The translations under genes and the position numbers were made by a program. A stretch of DNA of 64,000 nt from Paenirhodobacter hankyongi (GTDB lineage Bacteria; Pseudomonadota; Alphaproteobacteria; Rhodobacterales; Rhodobacteraceae), in contig NZ_RCHI01000001.1 of assembly GCF_003664585.1 (NCBI RefSeq), positions 62,001 through 126,000 on the forward strand. Direction: 5' to 3'. The notes under the pieces are model-generated. The model saw only the letters and a list, made by a program, of their open reading frames with translations. It made no database searches and was not told the origin of the DNA. Numbering within the stretch: the first letter of the stretch is position 1; each line of letters starts with the position of its first letter. Of this stretch, positions 7,815-20,408 are shown one piece after another.

Positions 7815-9934
7815 GCGCGGGTCCCCCAATAGGCGCGCATCCCGGTCCACTCGGGGTCGGCGCCCTCGATCCGGTAGCGGCCGATGCGGTTGTTCAGGAT
7901 GCCGCCGATGAACAGCTCGCCCTTGTGCTCGCGCATCGAGGTGACCATCGGGTGGTTCTCGCCGGTGAGGTCGCCGAAGGTCTGCAGGATGCGGCCGCTG
8001 TCGTCGAATTTCACGATGCCGCCGGTGTTGATGTTCGGGAACAGCCAGTCGTCCTGCGGCAGGCGGCGGGTCATCCGCTTGCGCATCGCCGGATGGCGCA
8101 GGCTGAGATCGAAGCTTGGCGTGCGCATGCCGAGCCAGGCCATCCAGTAGGTGCCGTCCGAGGCGCGGTTGATGTTGTCGGTATAGCCCGGCATGTCCTT
8201 GATCACGCATTCCGCGGTGCCGGCCTTCGGCCCCTCGAGCCAGTAGCGATGGATCCGGCAAGCCCAGCTTTCGGCGAAATAGAGCGACTTGCCGTCATGG
8301 GCCATGCACACGCCGTTGGTGTAGCGATAGCCATCGAGCAGCGTCTTCGTCGAGCCGTCCCGGGGATCATAGACCAGCAGCCGCCCGGTGCCGCGGTTCT
8401 CGATGCTGTCGAGTGTCCAGTCATGCGCGTCATAGCGCTTCGTCGAGTCGGTGAAATAGATCCGCCCGTCCGGCGCGATGTCGAGGTCATTGGGGTCGCG
8501 CAGCCGCGCGTCATCCTGCACCGAGGTGAGCGAACGCCGGGTCTCGGCACTCAGCCGCGTCACGGTGCGGTCGGGCGCGATCTTGTAAAGCCCCATGGCG
8601 CCCACGCAGGAGATCAGGTTGCCGTCGCGGTCGAAGGCGAGGCCGAGGGGGAAGCCGCCGACATGGGCGAAGACCTCGGAACGGGTGTAGTCGGGCGCGA
8701 AATAGCGCACGATCTCGCCATGCCGGGTGCCACAATACAGATGGTCGTCGGCGTCGAGGATCACGTCCTCGGGCCCCTCGAGCTCGCCCAGCCCGATATG
8801 CTCGGCTGCGGCGAGGCGGTTGTTCAGCGCATAGGGCGTGCCCGAATGCGGCTCGGCCGACTGGGGCTCGCCCATCTTCAGATAGACCGGCGCGACATAG
8901 ACCTCGTTCAGCACCTTGTGGCGGTTCTTCAGCCAGCGGATGTCGATGGTGACGGCGACGGCCAGCATGATGCCCAGGACCATCTGGTTGGTGCCGGTGC
9001 CATAGCCCAGGCGAATGAGCCCGTTCGTCATCACCAGCACGATCACCGCGCCCATCAGCCCCTTGACCACCGAGCCGCGCCCGCCGCCGAGGGCATTGCC
9101 GCCGACGACCGCCGCGGTGAGGGCGAGGATCTCGAGCCCGGCGCCGGTGCCCGGGCCCGCGCCCGAGAGCCGGCAGGCGATCAGGAACCCCGCCGCGCCC
9201 GAGCACAGGCCCGAGAAGACATAGGTCAGGAACACCGTGCGCCGGACCTTGATGCCGGCGTTATGCGCCGAGCGGCGCGAGCCGCCGACGGCGAGGATGT
9301 GCCAGCCGATGCGGGCGCGGGTCAGGGTGACGTGGGTGACGAGCGCCAGCAGCCCGGCCGCGATCACCGGCACCGACAGCCCGGCGAAGGTGCCGTCGCC
9401 GATGAAGTCCCACGCATCCGAGCTGGCAAAGGACATCTGGATCGCGGCGCCGAACTGCACCACCAGGATGTCGAAGACGGCGCGGCCGATGATGAAGGTG
9501 ACCAGCGTGGTCAGGAACGCACGCAGCCGCAGGAAGCCGACGAGATAGCCGTTGATCGCGCCGAAAAGCGCGCCGGTCGCCAGCGCCGCCAGGAAGGCCG
9601 CCCAGACCGGCAGGCCGAGGATGAAGAACGAGCCCACCGAGGCGAAGGTCGCCAGCGCGAAGATCGACCCCACCGAGAGGTCGATGCCGCCGCCGAGCAT
9701 CACCACCGTGAGACCGATCACCACGATCGCGAACTCGCCCAGCTGGCGGGTCGATTCCTGCAGGCTGAACGGGTTGAAGAACCCGGGGATCGCCGTGCCG
9801 AAGAGCGCGATCACCGCCACCAGCACGAGGAACGGGATCGCGTTGTCGGTCCAGCGCTTGGTCAGGATCTCGCCGATCAGGTGATCGGGAATGAGGTTGT
9901 AGCGCAGGGCCTGCAGGCGTTCGCGTGACGGCAT
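7811..9934 (-). CDS. ABC sugar permease fused to an SMP-30/gluconolactonase-like domain
   Basis: A 707-residue continuous frame with two parts. Residues 1 to about 335 are an RbsC-type inner-membrane permease with several membrane helices and the family stretch GGGIDLSVGSIFALATFASVG and GGNALGGGRGSVVKGLMGA. After a linker (about 336-375) residues 375-707 form an SMP-30/LRE-type propeller (EGPEDVILDADDHLYCGT, RDPNDLDIAPDGRIYFTD, YTNGVCMAHDGKSLYFAE, PGYTDNINRASDGTYWMA). No stop or frameshift lies at the junction. Ordinary RbsC proteins are about 320-350 residues. If the permease orientation is standard the propeller would lie in the cytoplasm, placing a lactonase-like domain at the exit of the channel. 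It is separated from the binding-protein gene by a 91-bp gap with a hairpin. Confidence 0.88.
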   Translation of the reverse strand: MPSRERLQALRYNLIPDHLIGEILTKRWTDNAIPFLVLVAVIALFGTAIPGFFNPFSLQESTRQLGEFAIVVIGLTVVMLGGGIDLSVGSIFALATFASVGSFFILGLPVWAAFLAALATGALFGAINGYLVGFLRLRAFLTTLVTFIIGRAVFDILVVQFGAAIQMSFASSDAWDFIGDGTFAGLSVPVIAAGLLALVTHVTLTRARIGWHILAVGGSRRSAHNAGIKVRRTVFLTYVFSGLCSGAAGFLIACRLSGAGPGTGAGLEILALTAAVVGGNALGGGRGSVVKGLMGAVIVLVMTNGLIRLGYGTGTNQMVLGIMLAVAVTIDIRWLKNRHKVLNEVYVAPVYLKMGEPQSAEPHSGTPYALNNRLAAAEHIGLGELEGPEDVILDADDHLYCGTRHGEIVRYFAPDYTRSEVFAHVGGFPLGLAFDRDGNLISCVGAMGLYKIAPDRTVTRLSAETRRSLTSVQDDARLRDPNDLDIAPDGRIYFTDSTKRYDAHDWTLDSIENRGTGRLLVYDPRDGSTKTLLDGYRYTNGVCMAHDGKSLYFAESWACRIHRYWLEGPKAGTAECVIKDMPGYTDNINRASDGTYWMAWLGMRTPSFDLSLRHPAMRKRMTRRLPQDDWLFPNINTGGIVKFDDSGRILQTFGDLTGENHPMVTSMREHKGELFIGGILNNRIGRYRIEGADPEWTGMRAYWGTRA

Positions 9935-9963
9935 GTCGGGGATGTCCGGCTCGGGGGAGGGGA

Positions 9964-9987
9964 GGGGCGGCCCCGCAGGGCCGCCCC
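9964..9987 (-). terminator. GC-rich intercistronic hairpin downstream of the binding-protein gene
   Basis: A perfect 10-bp inverted repeat, GGGGCGGCCC, with a CGCA loop and its exact complement. It lies between the substrate-binding-protein stop and the permease-fusion start on the minus strand. There is no T-run. Such hairpins after binding-protein genes usually stabilise the upstream mRNA segment or reduce read-through, giving excess binding protein over membrane components. Confidence 0.6.
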
Positions 9988-10025
9988 GGTTCGCGTGAGT
10001 GGTCGTCGCGTGAGTGGGGAAGGGC

Positions 10026-11060
10026 TTACTTCGCCGCCGCCTGCAGCGCCTGCAGCGCCTGCAGATCCCAGCAGGTGCCGGGGGTCAGGTCGGCCTTGGT
10101 GGTGGCCTTGAGCAGCGTGTAGAGATAGGCAGACGAGGTGCCCGGCGCCTGACCGCTTTGCAGCAGGTACTTGATCATCGCCACCATGTCGCTCGACTCG
10201 TGGGCGAGATCGGTCATCACCACGGCGTCATAGGTGCCATCCTCGAGCCGGTCGCAATCGGCGGTCTTTTCGCCGCCGCCGGTGGTCACGAGGTAGACCT
10301 TGTCCTGCAGCCCCGCATCCCGGATCGCGGCGGCGGCGCCGGTCGCGTCGCCGTCCCAGAAGTCGATGATGCCGCAGATGTCGGGGTTTTGCTGCAGCAT
10401 CGTGGTGGTCACGTTGCGCGAGGTGGTGGCGTCCCAGTTCGAGTCGGGTTTCGCCACGACCTGGAAATCGGGATATTTCGCCAGCACCTCCATGATGCCC
10501 GCATATTGGAACAGGCTGGTGGCGTTGACCTGATCGCCCTGGACAAGGCCGATCTTCTTCGAGCTGCCCTCGCCACAGCCCTTGACCACCGCCTCGGCCT
10601 CGAGCCGGCCAAGCTGGGTCCAGTCCGAGCCGGTGTAGACGTCGGCCTTGAAGTTCGCCGGGTTGTCGACAAGGATCACATAGATCCCGGCCTGCTGCGC
10701 CTTCTTCAGCAGCTTCGAATAGCTGTTCAGGTCGGGCGACATCACGATCAGCACGTCGGGCTTCTCGGCCGAAGAGATCGCTTCGGTGATCGCCTGCGCG
10801 CCGGCCTCGGCCGACCAGTTCGGGTCGCGGGTCTCGAGCGTGCCACCGAAGGCGTCGATCTCGCGCTTGAGGAAGGCGGTCCAGCCCTGCGCCAGGTCGA
10901 AGCCCATCGACAGCGGCACCAGCATCACCTTCTTGCCCTTCAGCGCGGCCGAATAGGCGGCCGGGCCCGGATCGTCGAGGGCGGCGGCGGGCAGCGTCGC
11001 GGCGCCGAGGAACCCCGCGGCCGCGGCGGTCATCAAGGCAGTCTTCAGCAGTGTCTTCAT
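10026..11060 (-). CDS. Periplasmic sugar-type ABC substrate-binding protein
   Basis: A 344-residue protein with a clear Sec signal peptide (MKTLLKTALMTAAAAGFLGA, then AxA-like cleavage near ATLPAAA). The mature part has the peripheral-binding-protein class B fold of ribose/LacI-like receptors: KGKKVMLVPLSMGFDLAQGW at the start, QAGIYVILVDNPANFKADVY, then IVQGDQ-like and CGIIDFWDGDATGAAAAIRDAG. An AGGGG site precedes the ATG. It is the second gene of the importer operon, between the two permease genes. Ligand unknown; the lactonase-like neighbours suggest a sugar, sugar acid or cyclic ester. Confidence 0.9.
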   Translation of the reverse strand: MKTLLKTALMTAAAAGFLGAATLPAAALDDPGPAAYSAALKGKKVMLVPLSMGFDLAQGWTAFLKREIDAFGGTLETRDPNWSAEAGAQAITEAISSAEKPDVLIVMSPDLNSYSKLLKKAQQAGIYVILVDNPANFKADVYTGSDWTQLGRLEAEAVVKGCGEGSSKKIGLVQGDQVNATSLFQYAGIMEVLAKYPDFQVVAKPDSNWDATTSRNVTTTMLQQNPDICGIIDFWDGDATGAAAAIRDAGLQDKVYLVTTGGGEKTADCDRLEDGTYDAVVMTDLAHESSDMVAMIKYLLQSGQAPGTSSAYLYTLLKATTKADLTPGTCWDLQALQALQAAAK

Positions 11061-11121
11061 GTCGTTACCCCTGTTGGAAATGGCCCGCCGCCCGGATCGC
11101 GCGCGGGGGCGGTCGTCGGTC

Positions 11122-12093
11122 TCAGATGTCGCCTTGCTGCGCGGTCTGCTCGTCGCGCGGGTTCAGCACGCCGTCGAAGATGATCGCGGCCAGCAGGATC
11201 GCGGACTTGATCAGGTTCTGATAGAGAAGCGGGATGTCGAGGATGGTCATCGCGTTCAGCATGATGCCGATCAGCGCGGCGCCGATCAGCACGTTGCGCA
11301 CGCCGCCCTTGCCGCCCGCGAGCCCGATGCCGCCGATCACCGTCACCAGAACGATGTCGTAAAGCTGGGGCGAGTTCACCACGCGGGTGTTCATCGACTG
11401 CAGGCTGCCCGCGGTCAGGATCCCGGCGGCGAAGGCGACGAGCGATGAGAGCACGTAACGCAGCACCAGCATCGGGCGCACCGGCATGCCGACATTGCGC
11501 GCCGCCGCCGGGTTGTCGCCCGCGTAATAGACATAGCGCCCCCATTTGGTGAAGCGCAGGAAGACGAAGGCGGCAAGGGCGAGACCGGCGAAGACGAAGA
11601 CCTCGACCGGCACGTCGGCAAGCCGCAGCGCGCCGAGCTCGGCCACCCAGTGCCCGGGCGGCACCGGCACCGCGTCCGAGCCGATCAGCTGCGAGCGCAC
11701 GAGCCCGTAGACGAAGGAGGCCGAGGCGAGGGTGACGAAGATCGCCGGCACCTCGGCATAGGCGACAAGGAAGCCGTTCGCGAAGCCGATCGCCACCACG
11801 CCGGCAAGGGCCAGACCAAGCGCCGCGCCGTCGCTCATGCCGTTGCCCAGCATTTGCAGATACCACGCCACCGACATCGCCATCACCGCCACCATCGACA
11901 GGTCGATGCCACGGCCGATCACGATGATCGCCATGCCGAGCGCGAGGATGCCCAGCACCGAAACCGAGCGCACGATCGCCACCAGATTGTCGGCGGTGAA
12001 GAACCCCGGCAGGGTCAGCGCCGCGACGACGAAGATTGCCACCGCGATCGCGAAGACGATGCGCTCCTGATTGAGGGATCCGAGAAAACCCAT
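11122..12093 (-). CDS. ABC sugar permease (RbsC-like)
   Basis: A 323-residue inner-membrane protein with about ten hydrophobic segments and the conserved loop GRGIDLSMVAVMAMSVA plus GIGLAGGKGGVRNVLIGAAL, as in ribose/galactose-type permeases. The ATG at 12093 has an AGGAAGG site 8 bp upstream; a TTG two codons earlier is less likely. It is the first gene of the minus-strand importer operon and would pair with the permease part of the fusion protein to make a heterodimeric channel. A gap of about 130 bp separates it from the LysR-type gene on the same strand. Confidence 0.9.
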   Translation of the reverse strand: MGFLGSLNQERIVFAIAVAIFVVAALTLPGFFTADNLVAIVRSVSVLGILALGMAIIVIGRGIDLSMVAVMAMSVAWYLQMLGNGMSDGAALGLALAGVVAIGFANGFLVAYAEVPAIFVTLASASFVYGLVRSQLIGSDAVPVPPGHWVAELGALRLADVPVEVFVFAGLALAAFVFLRFTKWGRYVYYAGDNPAAARNVGMPVRPMLVLRYVLSSLVAFAAGILTAGSLQSMNTRVVNSPQLYDIVLVTVIGGIGLAGGKGGVRNVLIGAALIGIMLNAMTILDIPLLYQNLIKSAILLAAIIFDGVLNPRDEQTAQQGDI

Positions 12094-12225
12094 CGGCAAG
12101 ACCTTCCTGTGGCGGCCGTCCTCTTGCGGGGCGGGCCGATCCGGTCAGGCTAGTCGCGCGCGCGCAGCACGGTCCAATGAATAATTTCGACCAAAACCGA
12201 TGCGAAACCGGAATGGATCCGGGGG

Positions 12226-13173
12226 TCAGACCACCTGCAGCCGGCCATAGCGGGCGGCGGGCAGGCGGCCGTCCTCGGGGGCCTGATCGGCGCGGATATG
12301 GGCGCCGAGCTCCTCGATGAAGCGCCGGCCATAGAGCGGCAGCCCGGCCCGCGCGTTCCACATCGCGCAGATGCCGAACTGCACCGGGTCGCCATTCAGT
12401 GCGATCGGCCGGCTCACCAGCCGCTCGACCGGGGGCTTGGCCGAGGAGGGCACCACCGCGATGCCGTTGCCGCCCTCGGCCATGGCGAACAGCGTGTGCG
12501 GCGAATAGCTTTCCAGCACGATGTCGGCGACGGTCCCCGAGACCCGGCAGGCGGCGTCGAACACCTCGCGCGAGGCATGGCGGCGGTTCAGCGTCAGGAT
12601 CGGCCGGTCGAGCAGATCGGCCAGTTCAACCGGCGCATTGCCCTCGGGCAACAGTTCCGGCTCGGCCACGGCGAGAAAGCCGAGCTGGCCGAGCGGCAGG
12701 CTTTCGAGCACGTCGATCGGCGCCGAGGGCGCGGCTGAGAGGGTCAGGTGCAGCTGCCCGTCCTTGAGCTTGCCGGCCAGTTCCGGCCCGCCGCCATCCT
12801 CGAGCCGCAGCTCGATCCCCGGATTGGCCGCGCGCCAGCCGCGCAGGAAGGTGGGCAGATAGCGCTCGATCATCTGCGAGCAGGCGCCGACGCGCAAAAG
12901 CCCGGCGTCGCCCTTCGCCAGATCCTCGGCGCAGGCCAGCAGGCTGCGATCGGCGGCAAGCACCGCACCGACGCGGCCACGCAGCGCCTCGCCCGCGGCG
13001 GTCAGGCGGATGTTGCGCCCGGCCTTCTCGAACAGTGCCACGCCCAGGTGATCCTCGAGCGCCTTGATCTGCCGCGACAGCGCCGATTGCGTCAGGTTCA
13101 GCCGTTCGGCCGCGCGGGTGACGTTCAGTGTCTCGGCGGTGGCGGCGAAGGCGGTGTAGGTGCGGATGTCCAT
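12226..13173 (-). CDS. LysR-family transcriptional regulator
   Basis: A 315-residue LysR regulator. The N-terminal winged helix-turn-helix is intact (TLNVTRAAERLNLTQSALSR, then KALEDHLGVALFEKAGR), followed by the two-lobe effector-binding domain (RVGACSQMIERYLPTFL, ILTLNRRHASREVFDAAC). It is divergent from the Rieske oxygenase genes with about 250 bp between the starts, and it also precedes the ABC importer operon on its own strand, so either could be the target. LysR genes most often control the divergent neighbour. Effector unknown. Confidence 0.9.
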   Translation of the reverse strand: MDIRTYTAFAATAETLNVTRAAERLNLTQSALSRQIKALEDHLGVALFEKAGRNIRLTAAGEALRGRVGAVLAADRSLLACAEDLAKGDAGLLRVGACSQMIERYLPTFLRGWRAANPGIELRLEDGGGPELAGKLKDGQLHLTLSAAPSAPIDVLESLPLGQLGFLAVAEPELLPEGNAPVELADLLDRPILTLNRRHASREVFDAACRVSGTVADIVLESYSPHTLFAMAEGGNGIAVVPSSAKPPVERLVSRPIALNGDPVQFGICAMWNARAGLPLYGRRFIEELGAHIRADQAPEDGRLPAARYGRLQVV

Positions 13174-13422
13174 GGGCGCTCCGGTTTGGCCGGGGAAAGC
13201 CTAGGCGCGGGCAGGGCGATGCGTCAACAATCCTGCTGCATCCGCGGCGGCGCGAAGCGGCAGGTCTTTTTCCGTCGATCCGGTGTCGCAAATGTTGATC
13301 GGCGCCACGAAAACTCTGGCTAGAGTGGGCTCATGCGGCCCCGTCCGCAGCGAGTCACGGCGGCCTGCCGCCCCCCTTCAGCCCGATCCGTGCGCAAGGC
13401 GCGGAGCCAACAGAGGTGCCAC

Positions 13423-14661
13423 ATGCTGGGCAAGACCGAAATCCGCGCGCTTCTCGATGCACGCCGCCCGAACTATGCGCTCGAACGCGATCTCTACTGC
13501 GATCCGGGCGTCTTCGAGGCGGATCTCGAGCAGATCTGGTACAAGGAATGGCTGTTCGCGATTCCGGCGGTGCAGCTGACCAAGACCGGCGCTTATGCGA
13601 CGCTGCAGATCGGCGCCTATCCGGTCGTCATCGTGCGCGGCGCCGACGGCGCGATCCGCGCCTTCCACAACGTCTGCCGCCACCGCGGCCAGCGGCTGTG
13701 CGCGAAGGAAACCGGCTCGGCGCCGAAGATCGTGTGCCCCTATCACCAGTGGACCTACGAGCTGGACGGCCGGCTGCTTTACGCGAAGGACATGCAGCAG
13801 AGCTTCGACCCGGCGGCGCACGGGCTGAAGCCGGTGGCGTGCAAGACCATCGGTGGCATGGTCTTCGTCTGCCTCGCGGACACGCCCCCCGACACCGCGC
13901 TTCTGGAAGAGAAGCTGTCGACCTATCTCGCCCCCTCGGGCATCGCGGAGGCCAAGGTCGCCTTCACCTCGACCATCGTCGAGAAGGGCAACTGGAAGCT
14001 CGTGCTGGAAAACAACCGCGAGTGCTATCACTGCGGCGGCTCGCACCCCTCGCTGTGCCGCACCTATTCCGACAGCCCGACGATGACCGCGATGGAAGGC
14101 CCCGACAGCGCCGCGCCCGAGATCCTCGAGCACTGGAAGCGCTGCGAGGAGGCCGGCCTGCCCTCGCGCTTCACCAACGAGCCGAAGATGCAGTGGCGTC
14201 TGGCCCGCATTCCGCTGCTGAACAACGCCGAGAGCTACACCATGAGCACGAAGCGCGCGGTCAACAAGCTGATGGGGCAGATGCCCTTCTTCGATGCCGG
14301 CTCGCTGCTGTTCTACCACTACCCCAACAGCTGGAACCACTTCCTCGCCGATCACGCGATCGTCTTCCGGGTGCTGCCGGTCAGCGCCACGGAAACCCTC
14401 GTCACCACCACCTGGCTGGTGCCGAAGGATGCGGTCGAGGGCGAGGATTACAACCTCAAGGAACTGACCGAGGTCTGGGAAGCGACGAATGACGAAGACC
14501 GCCGCGTCGTCGAGGAGAACCAGAAGGGCATCCTGTCGCCGGCCTACGAGCCCGGCCCCTATTCGACCGTGGTCGAGGAGGGCGTGATCCAGTTCATCGA
14601 CTGGTATTGCGACCTGATGTCGGCGCGTCTTGCGCCCCGACCCGCGCTGGCGGCGGAGTGA
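13423..14661 (+). CDS. gbcA: Rieske non-heme iron oxygenase alpha subunit, GbcA-like
   Basis: A 412-residue ring-hydroxylating-type oxygenase. The Rieske 2Fe-2S ligands are C85-x-H87 (NVCRHRGQ) and C105-xx-H108 (VCPYHQW); the mononuclear iron site contains H203 and H208 in ENNRECYHCGGSH. That last sequence and the overall length fit the glycine-betaine monooxygenase/stachydrine demethylase branch, which removes a methyl group from a quaternary amine. The frame opens earlier at 13333, but the ATG at 13423 follows an AGAGGTG site and gives the family N-terminus. The reductase gene follows after 4 bp. Betaine versus another methylated amine as substrate cannot be settled from sequence alone. Confidence 0.82.
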   Translation: MLGKTEIRALLDARRPNYALERDLYCDPGVFEADLEQIWYKEWLFAIPAVQLTKTGAYATLQIGAYPVVIVRGADGAIRAFHNVCRHRGQRLCAKETGSAPKIVCPYHQWTYELDGRLLYAKDMQQSFDPAAHGLKPVACKTIGGMVFVCLADTPPDTALLEEKLSTYLAPSGIAEAKVAFTSTIVEKGNWKLVLENNRECYHCGGSHPSLCRTYSDSPTMTAMEGPDSAAPEILEHWKRCEEAGLPSRFTNEPKMQWRLARIPLLNNAESYTMSTKRAVNKLMGQMPFFDAGSLLFYHYPNSWNHFLADHAIVFRVLPVSATETLVTTTWLVPKDAVEGEDYNLKELTEVWEATNDEDRRVVEENQKGILSPAYEPGPYSTVVEEGVIQFIDWYCDLMSARLAPRPALAAE

Positions 14662-14665
14662 TCGG

Positions 14666-15757
14666 ATGGCGAAACCCCGGCTGAACTGGGGCGCCGAGCC
14701 CTGGCAGGATTCGGAGCCGCTTGAATGCGCGATGGTGGTGCCGGAGACCTCCGACACCGCCACCTTCACCTTCCGCGCGCCCTCGGGCGCGTGGTTCGAC
14801 TATCAGCCGGGGCAGTTCGTCACCCTCGACCTGCCGGTCGATCCGGCGAAGGGGGCGGCCGGGAACGTGCAGCGCACCTACACGATCTCGTCGAGCCCGT
14901 CGCGGCCGCTCTCGATCTCGGTCACGGTGAAGGCGCAGAAGGACAGCATCGGCACGCGCTGGATGCTCGATCACCTGAAGCCCGGGATGCGGATCCGCGC
15001 CTTCGGGCCCTCGGGGATCTTCTCCTTCCTGCGCCACCCGGCGAAGAAATACCTGTTCATCTCGGCGGGCTCGGGGATCACCCCGATGATGTCGATGACC
15101 ACCTGGGCCTGGGATTCGGGCGAGATGCCCGACATCGCCTTCGTCCACGCCGCGCGCCGGCCCTCGGACATCATCTTCCGCGAGCGGCTGGAGCAGTTCG
15201 CGAACCGGGTGCCGGGGCTGCAGCTGCGCCTGACCGTCGAGGAGCCGGATCCGTTCCGCTTCTGGCCCGGCTATCACGGCCGGCTGAACCAGATCATGCT
15301 GGGCCTGATGGCACCCGACTATCTGGAGCGCGAGGTGTTCTGCTGCGGGCCCGAGCCCTTCATGCAGGCAGTGCGCGAGATGCTGATCTCGCTCGGCTAT
15401 GACATGGAGCATTACCACCAGGAAAGCTTCGGTGCCCCGGTGGCGACCGAGGCCGAGGCGCCGGTGATCGAGGACGTCACCCCCGAGGAAGGGGTGAAGG
15501 CCGAGGTCACCTTCACCGAAAGCGGCGTCACCGCGCCCTGCGCCGAGACCGACACGATCCTGGCCGTCGCCAAGCGGTCGGGGCTGAACATCCCCTCGGG
15601 CTGCACCTTCGGGCTGTGCGGCACCTGCAAGGTGAAGAAGGTCTCGGGCGAGGTGCACATGGTGCACAACGGCGGGATCTCGGACGAGGATATCGAAGAG
15701 GGCTGGATCCTTGCCTGCTGCTCGAACCCGATGGGCAAGGTCGAGGTCGAGGTCTGA
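14666..15757 (+). CDS. gbcB: FAD/2Fe-2S oxygenase reductase, GbcB-like
   Basis: A 363-residue electron-transfer flavoprotein with domains in the order FAD-binding barrel (QPGQFVTLDLPVD, RTYTISSSPS), NAD-binding (LFISAGSGITPMMSM) and C-terminal plant-type 2Fe-2S ferredoxin (GCTFGLCGTCKV with the fourth cysteine in WILACCSNP). This is the order of GbcB/hybrid-cluster-type reductases. It passes electrons from NAD(P)H to the Rieske partner encoded just upstream. A GGAG site lies 7 bp before the ATG. A strong terminator follows about 40 bp after the stop. Confidence 0.85.
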   Translation: MAKPRLNWGAEPWQDSEPLECAMVVPETSDTATFTFRAPSGAWFDYQPGQFVTLDLPVDPAKGAAGNVQRTYTISSSPSRPLSISVTVKAQKDSIGTRWMLDHLKPGMRIRAFGPSGIFSFLRHPAKKYLFISAGSGITPMMSMTTWAWDSGEMPDIAFVHAARRPSDIIFRERLEQFANRVPGLQLRLTVEEPDPFRFWPGYHGRLNQIMLGLMAPDYLEREVFCCGPEPFMQAVREMLISLGYDMEHYHQESFGAPVATEAEAPVIEDVTPEEGVKAEVTFTESGVTAPCAETDTILAVAKRSGLNIPSGCTFGLCGTCKVKKVSGEVHMVHNGGISDEDIEEGWILACCSNPMGKVEVEV

Positions 15758-15797
15758 CCCGTTCAGGGGCCGGCAAGAGCCACCACTCACAGACTGA

Positions 15798-15825
15798 AAC
15801 GCCCGCCATTTCCGGCGGGCGTTTT
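15798..15825. terminator. Bidirectional rho-independent terminator between gbcB and metH
   Basis: An 11-bp stem, AAACGCCCGCC pairing with GGCGGGCGTTT, with a 6-nt loop. It is followed by TTTT on the plus strand and has AAA on the other side, so it can stop transcription from both the oxygenase operon and the convergent metH genes. Confidence 0.9.
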
Positions 15826-15844
15826 CTTGTCTGCGGAGGAGGGT

Positions 15845-18568
<2,724 letters not shown>

Positions 18569-18577
18569 GGTCGTACC

Positions 18578-19618
<1,041 letters not shown>

Positions 19619-19681
19619 CGGCGTACGGGCCTCCTTGCAAAGCAGCAAAGACCCTACTGCGCCGGCAACCCGCGCGCAAAT

Positions 19682-19705
19682 TCATAATTTTCGTAAAGAT
19701 TATGA
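19682..19705 (-). promoter_or_regulatory. AT-rich inverted repeat upstream of split metH, candidate operator
   Basis: TCATAAT and ATTATGA are separated by 10 bp, forming an AT-rich island in very GC-rich DNA about 64 bp before the metH start and 20 bp after the cbiZ stop. The symmetry and position suggest a regulator site overlapping a promoter. The regulator is not identifiable by eye. Confidence 0.45.
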
Positions 19706-19724
19706 GTGAAATCGAAGTTCGGGG

Positions 19725-20408
19725 TCAGTCGAGCGGCTTGCCCTCCGCCTTCAGGCGCCGCAGCCGGTGGATGTCGATGCGCCAGTCGGCGATGCAGCGG
19801 GCGACGCCCGCGCGTACCGCGGCGCCGATCGCCTCGCCAAGCGCGGTGTGCAGGCCGGCGTGGGGCAGGGCGGGGCCCGCCTCGCGCGCGGCGATCGCGA
19901 TGCAGTCGGTGCCGGTGCCGGTGGCAAGCCCGGTTGGCAGCTCGATCGCCGCCTCGATCACCGCCGCGGTGCGGGCTTCGGTCGCGATGCTGAGCGCCTC
20001 GAAAAGCGCGGGCTCGGTCAGTGCGGCATGGATCTGCACGGCGATGTTGATCGTGCCCCAGTCCATGCCGGCCCAGTCCTGCCGCCGGCCCACGGCCTCG
20101 GCATTCGAGAGGCCCGCGGTGGTCAGCGCCTCGACCGTCACGCCCTCGACCTCGGCGCGGGTCAGGGCATGGGCGCGGATGTCGCGCGAGGTGAGCAGGC
20201 CGACGGCATCGGCCCCGCCCCGCCCCGCCATCTCGCGCGCAAGCCAGGGCGTGACGTCAAGATCGGCGGGCAGGTCGGCATTGCGCACCTCGCGCCACCA
20301 GATCGCCGGGGCGCGGGTGAGCCCGCCGTTGTGCACGGCCCAGCTGAGCACCCGGTGCGGCGCGCCGAGATCGGCGCAAAGCCAGGGCCGGTCGCAGGTG
20401 ACGATCAT
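19725..20408 (-). CDS. cbiZ: Adenosylcobinamide amidohydrolase CbiZ
   Basis: A 227-residue protein of the CbiZ family, which cleaves the aminopropanol side chain of adenosylcobinamide to adenosylcobyric acid so that imported incomplete corrinoids can be remodelled. Recognisable family features are SWAVHNGGLTRAPAIWWREV, the GLLTSRD segment, and TGLATGTGTDCIAIAA. It overlaps the btuD gene by 4 bp (ATGA) and ends the riboswitch-headed btu operon. CbiZ beside a corrinoid importer is well known in Rhodobacter. Confidence 0.92.
   Translation of the reverse strand: MIVTCDRPWLCADLGAPHRVLSWAVHNGGLTRAPAIWWREVRNADLPADLDVTPWLAREMAGRGGADAVGLLTSRDIRAHALTRAEVEGVTVEALTTAGLSNAEAVGRRQDWAGMDWGTINIAVQIHAALTEPALFEALSIATEARTAAVIEAAIELPTGLATGTGTDCIAIAAREAGPALPHAGLHTALGEAIGAAVRAGVARCIADWRIDIHRLRRLKAEGKPLD

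Noticed and set aside
13218-13242. GATGC-N15-GCATC inverted repeat between the LysR and oxygenase genes as a LysR site
   Set aside because: Half-sites are short, the spacing does not fit the T-N11-A pattern, and such 5-bp pairs are expected by chance.
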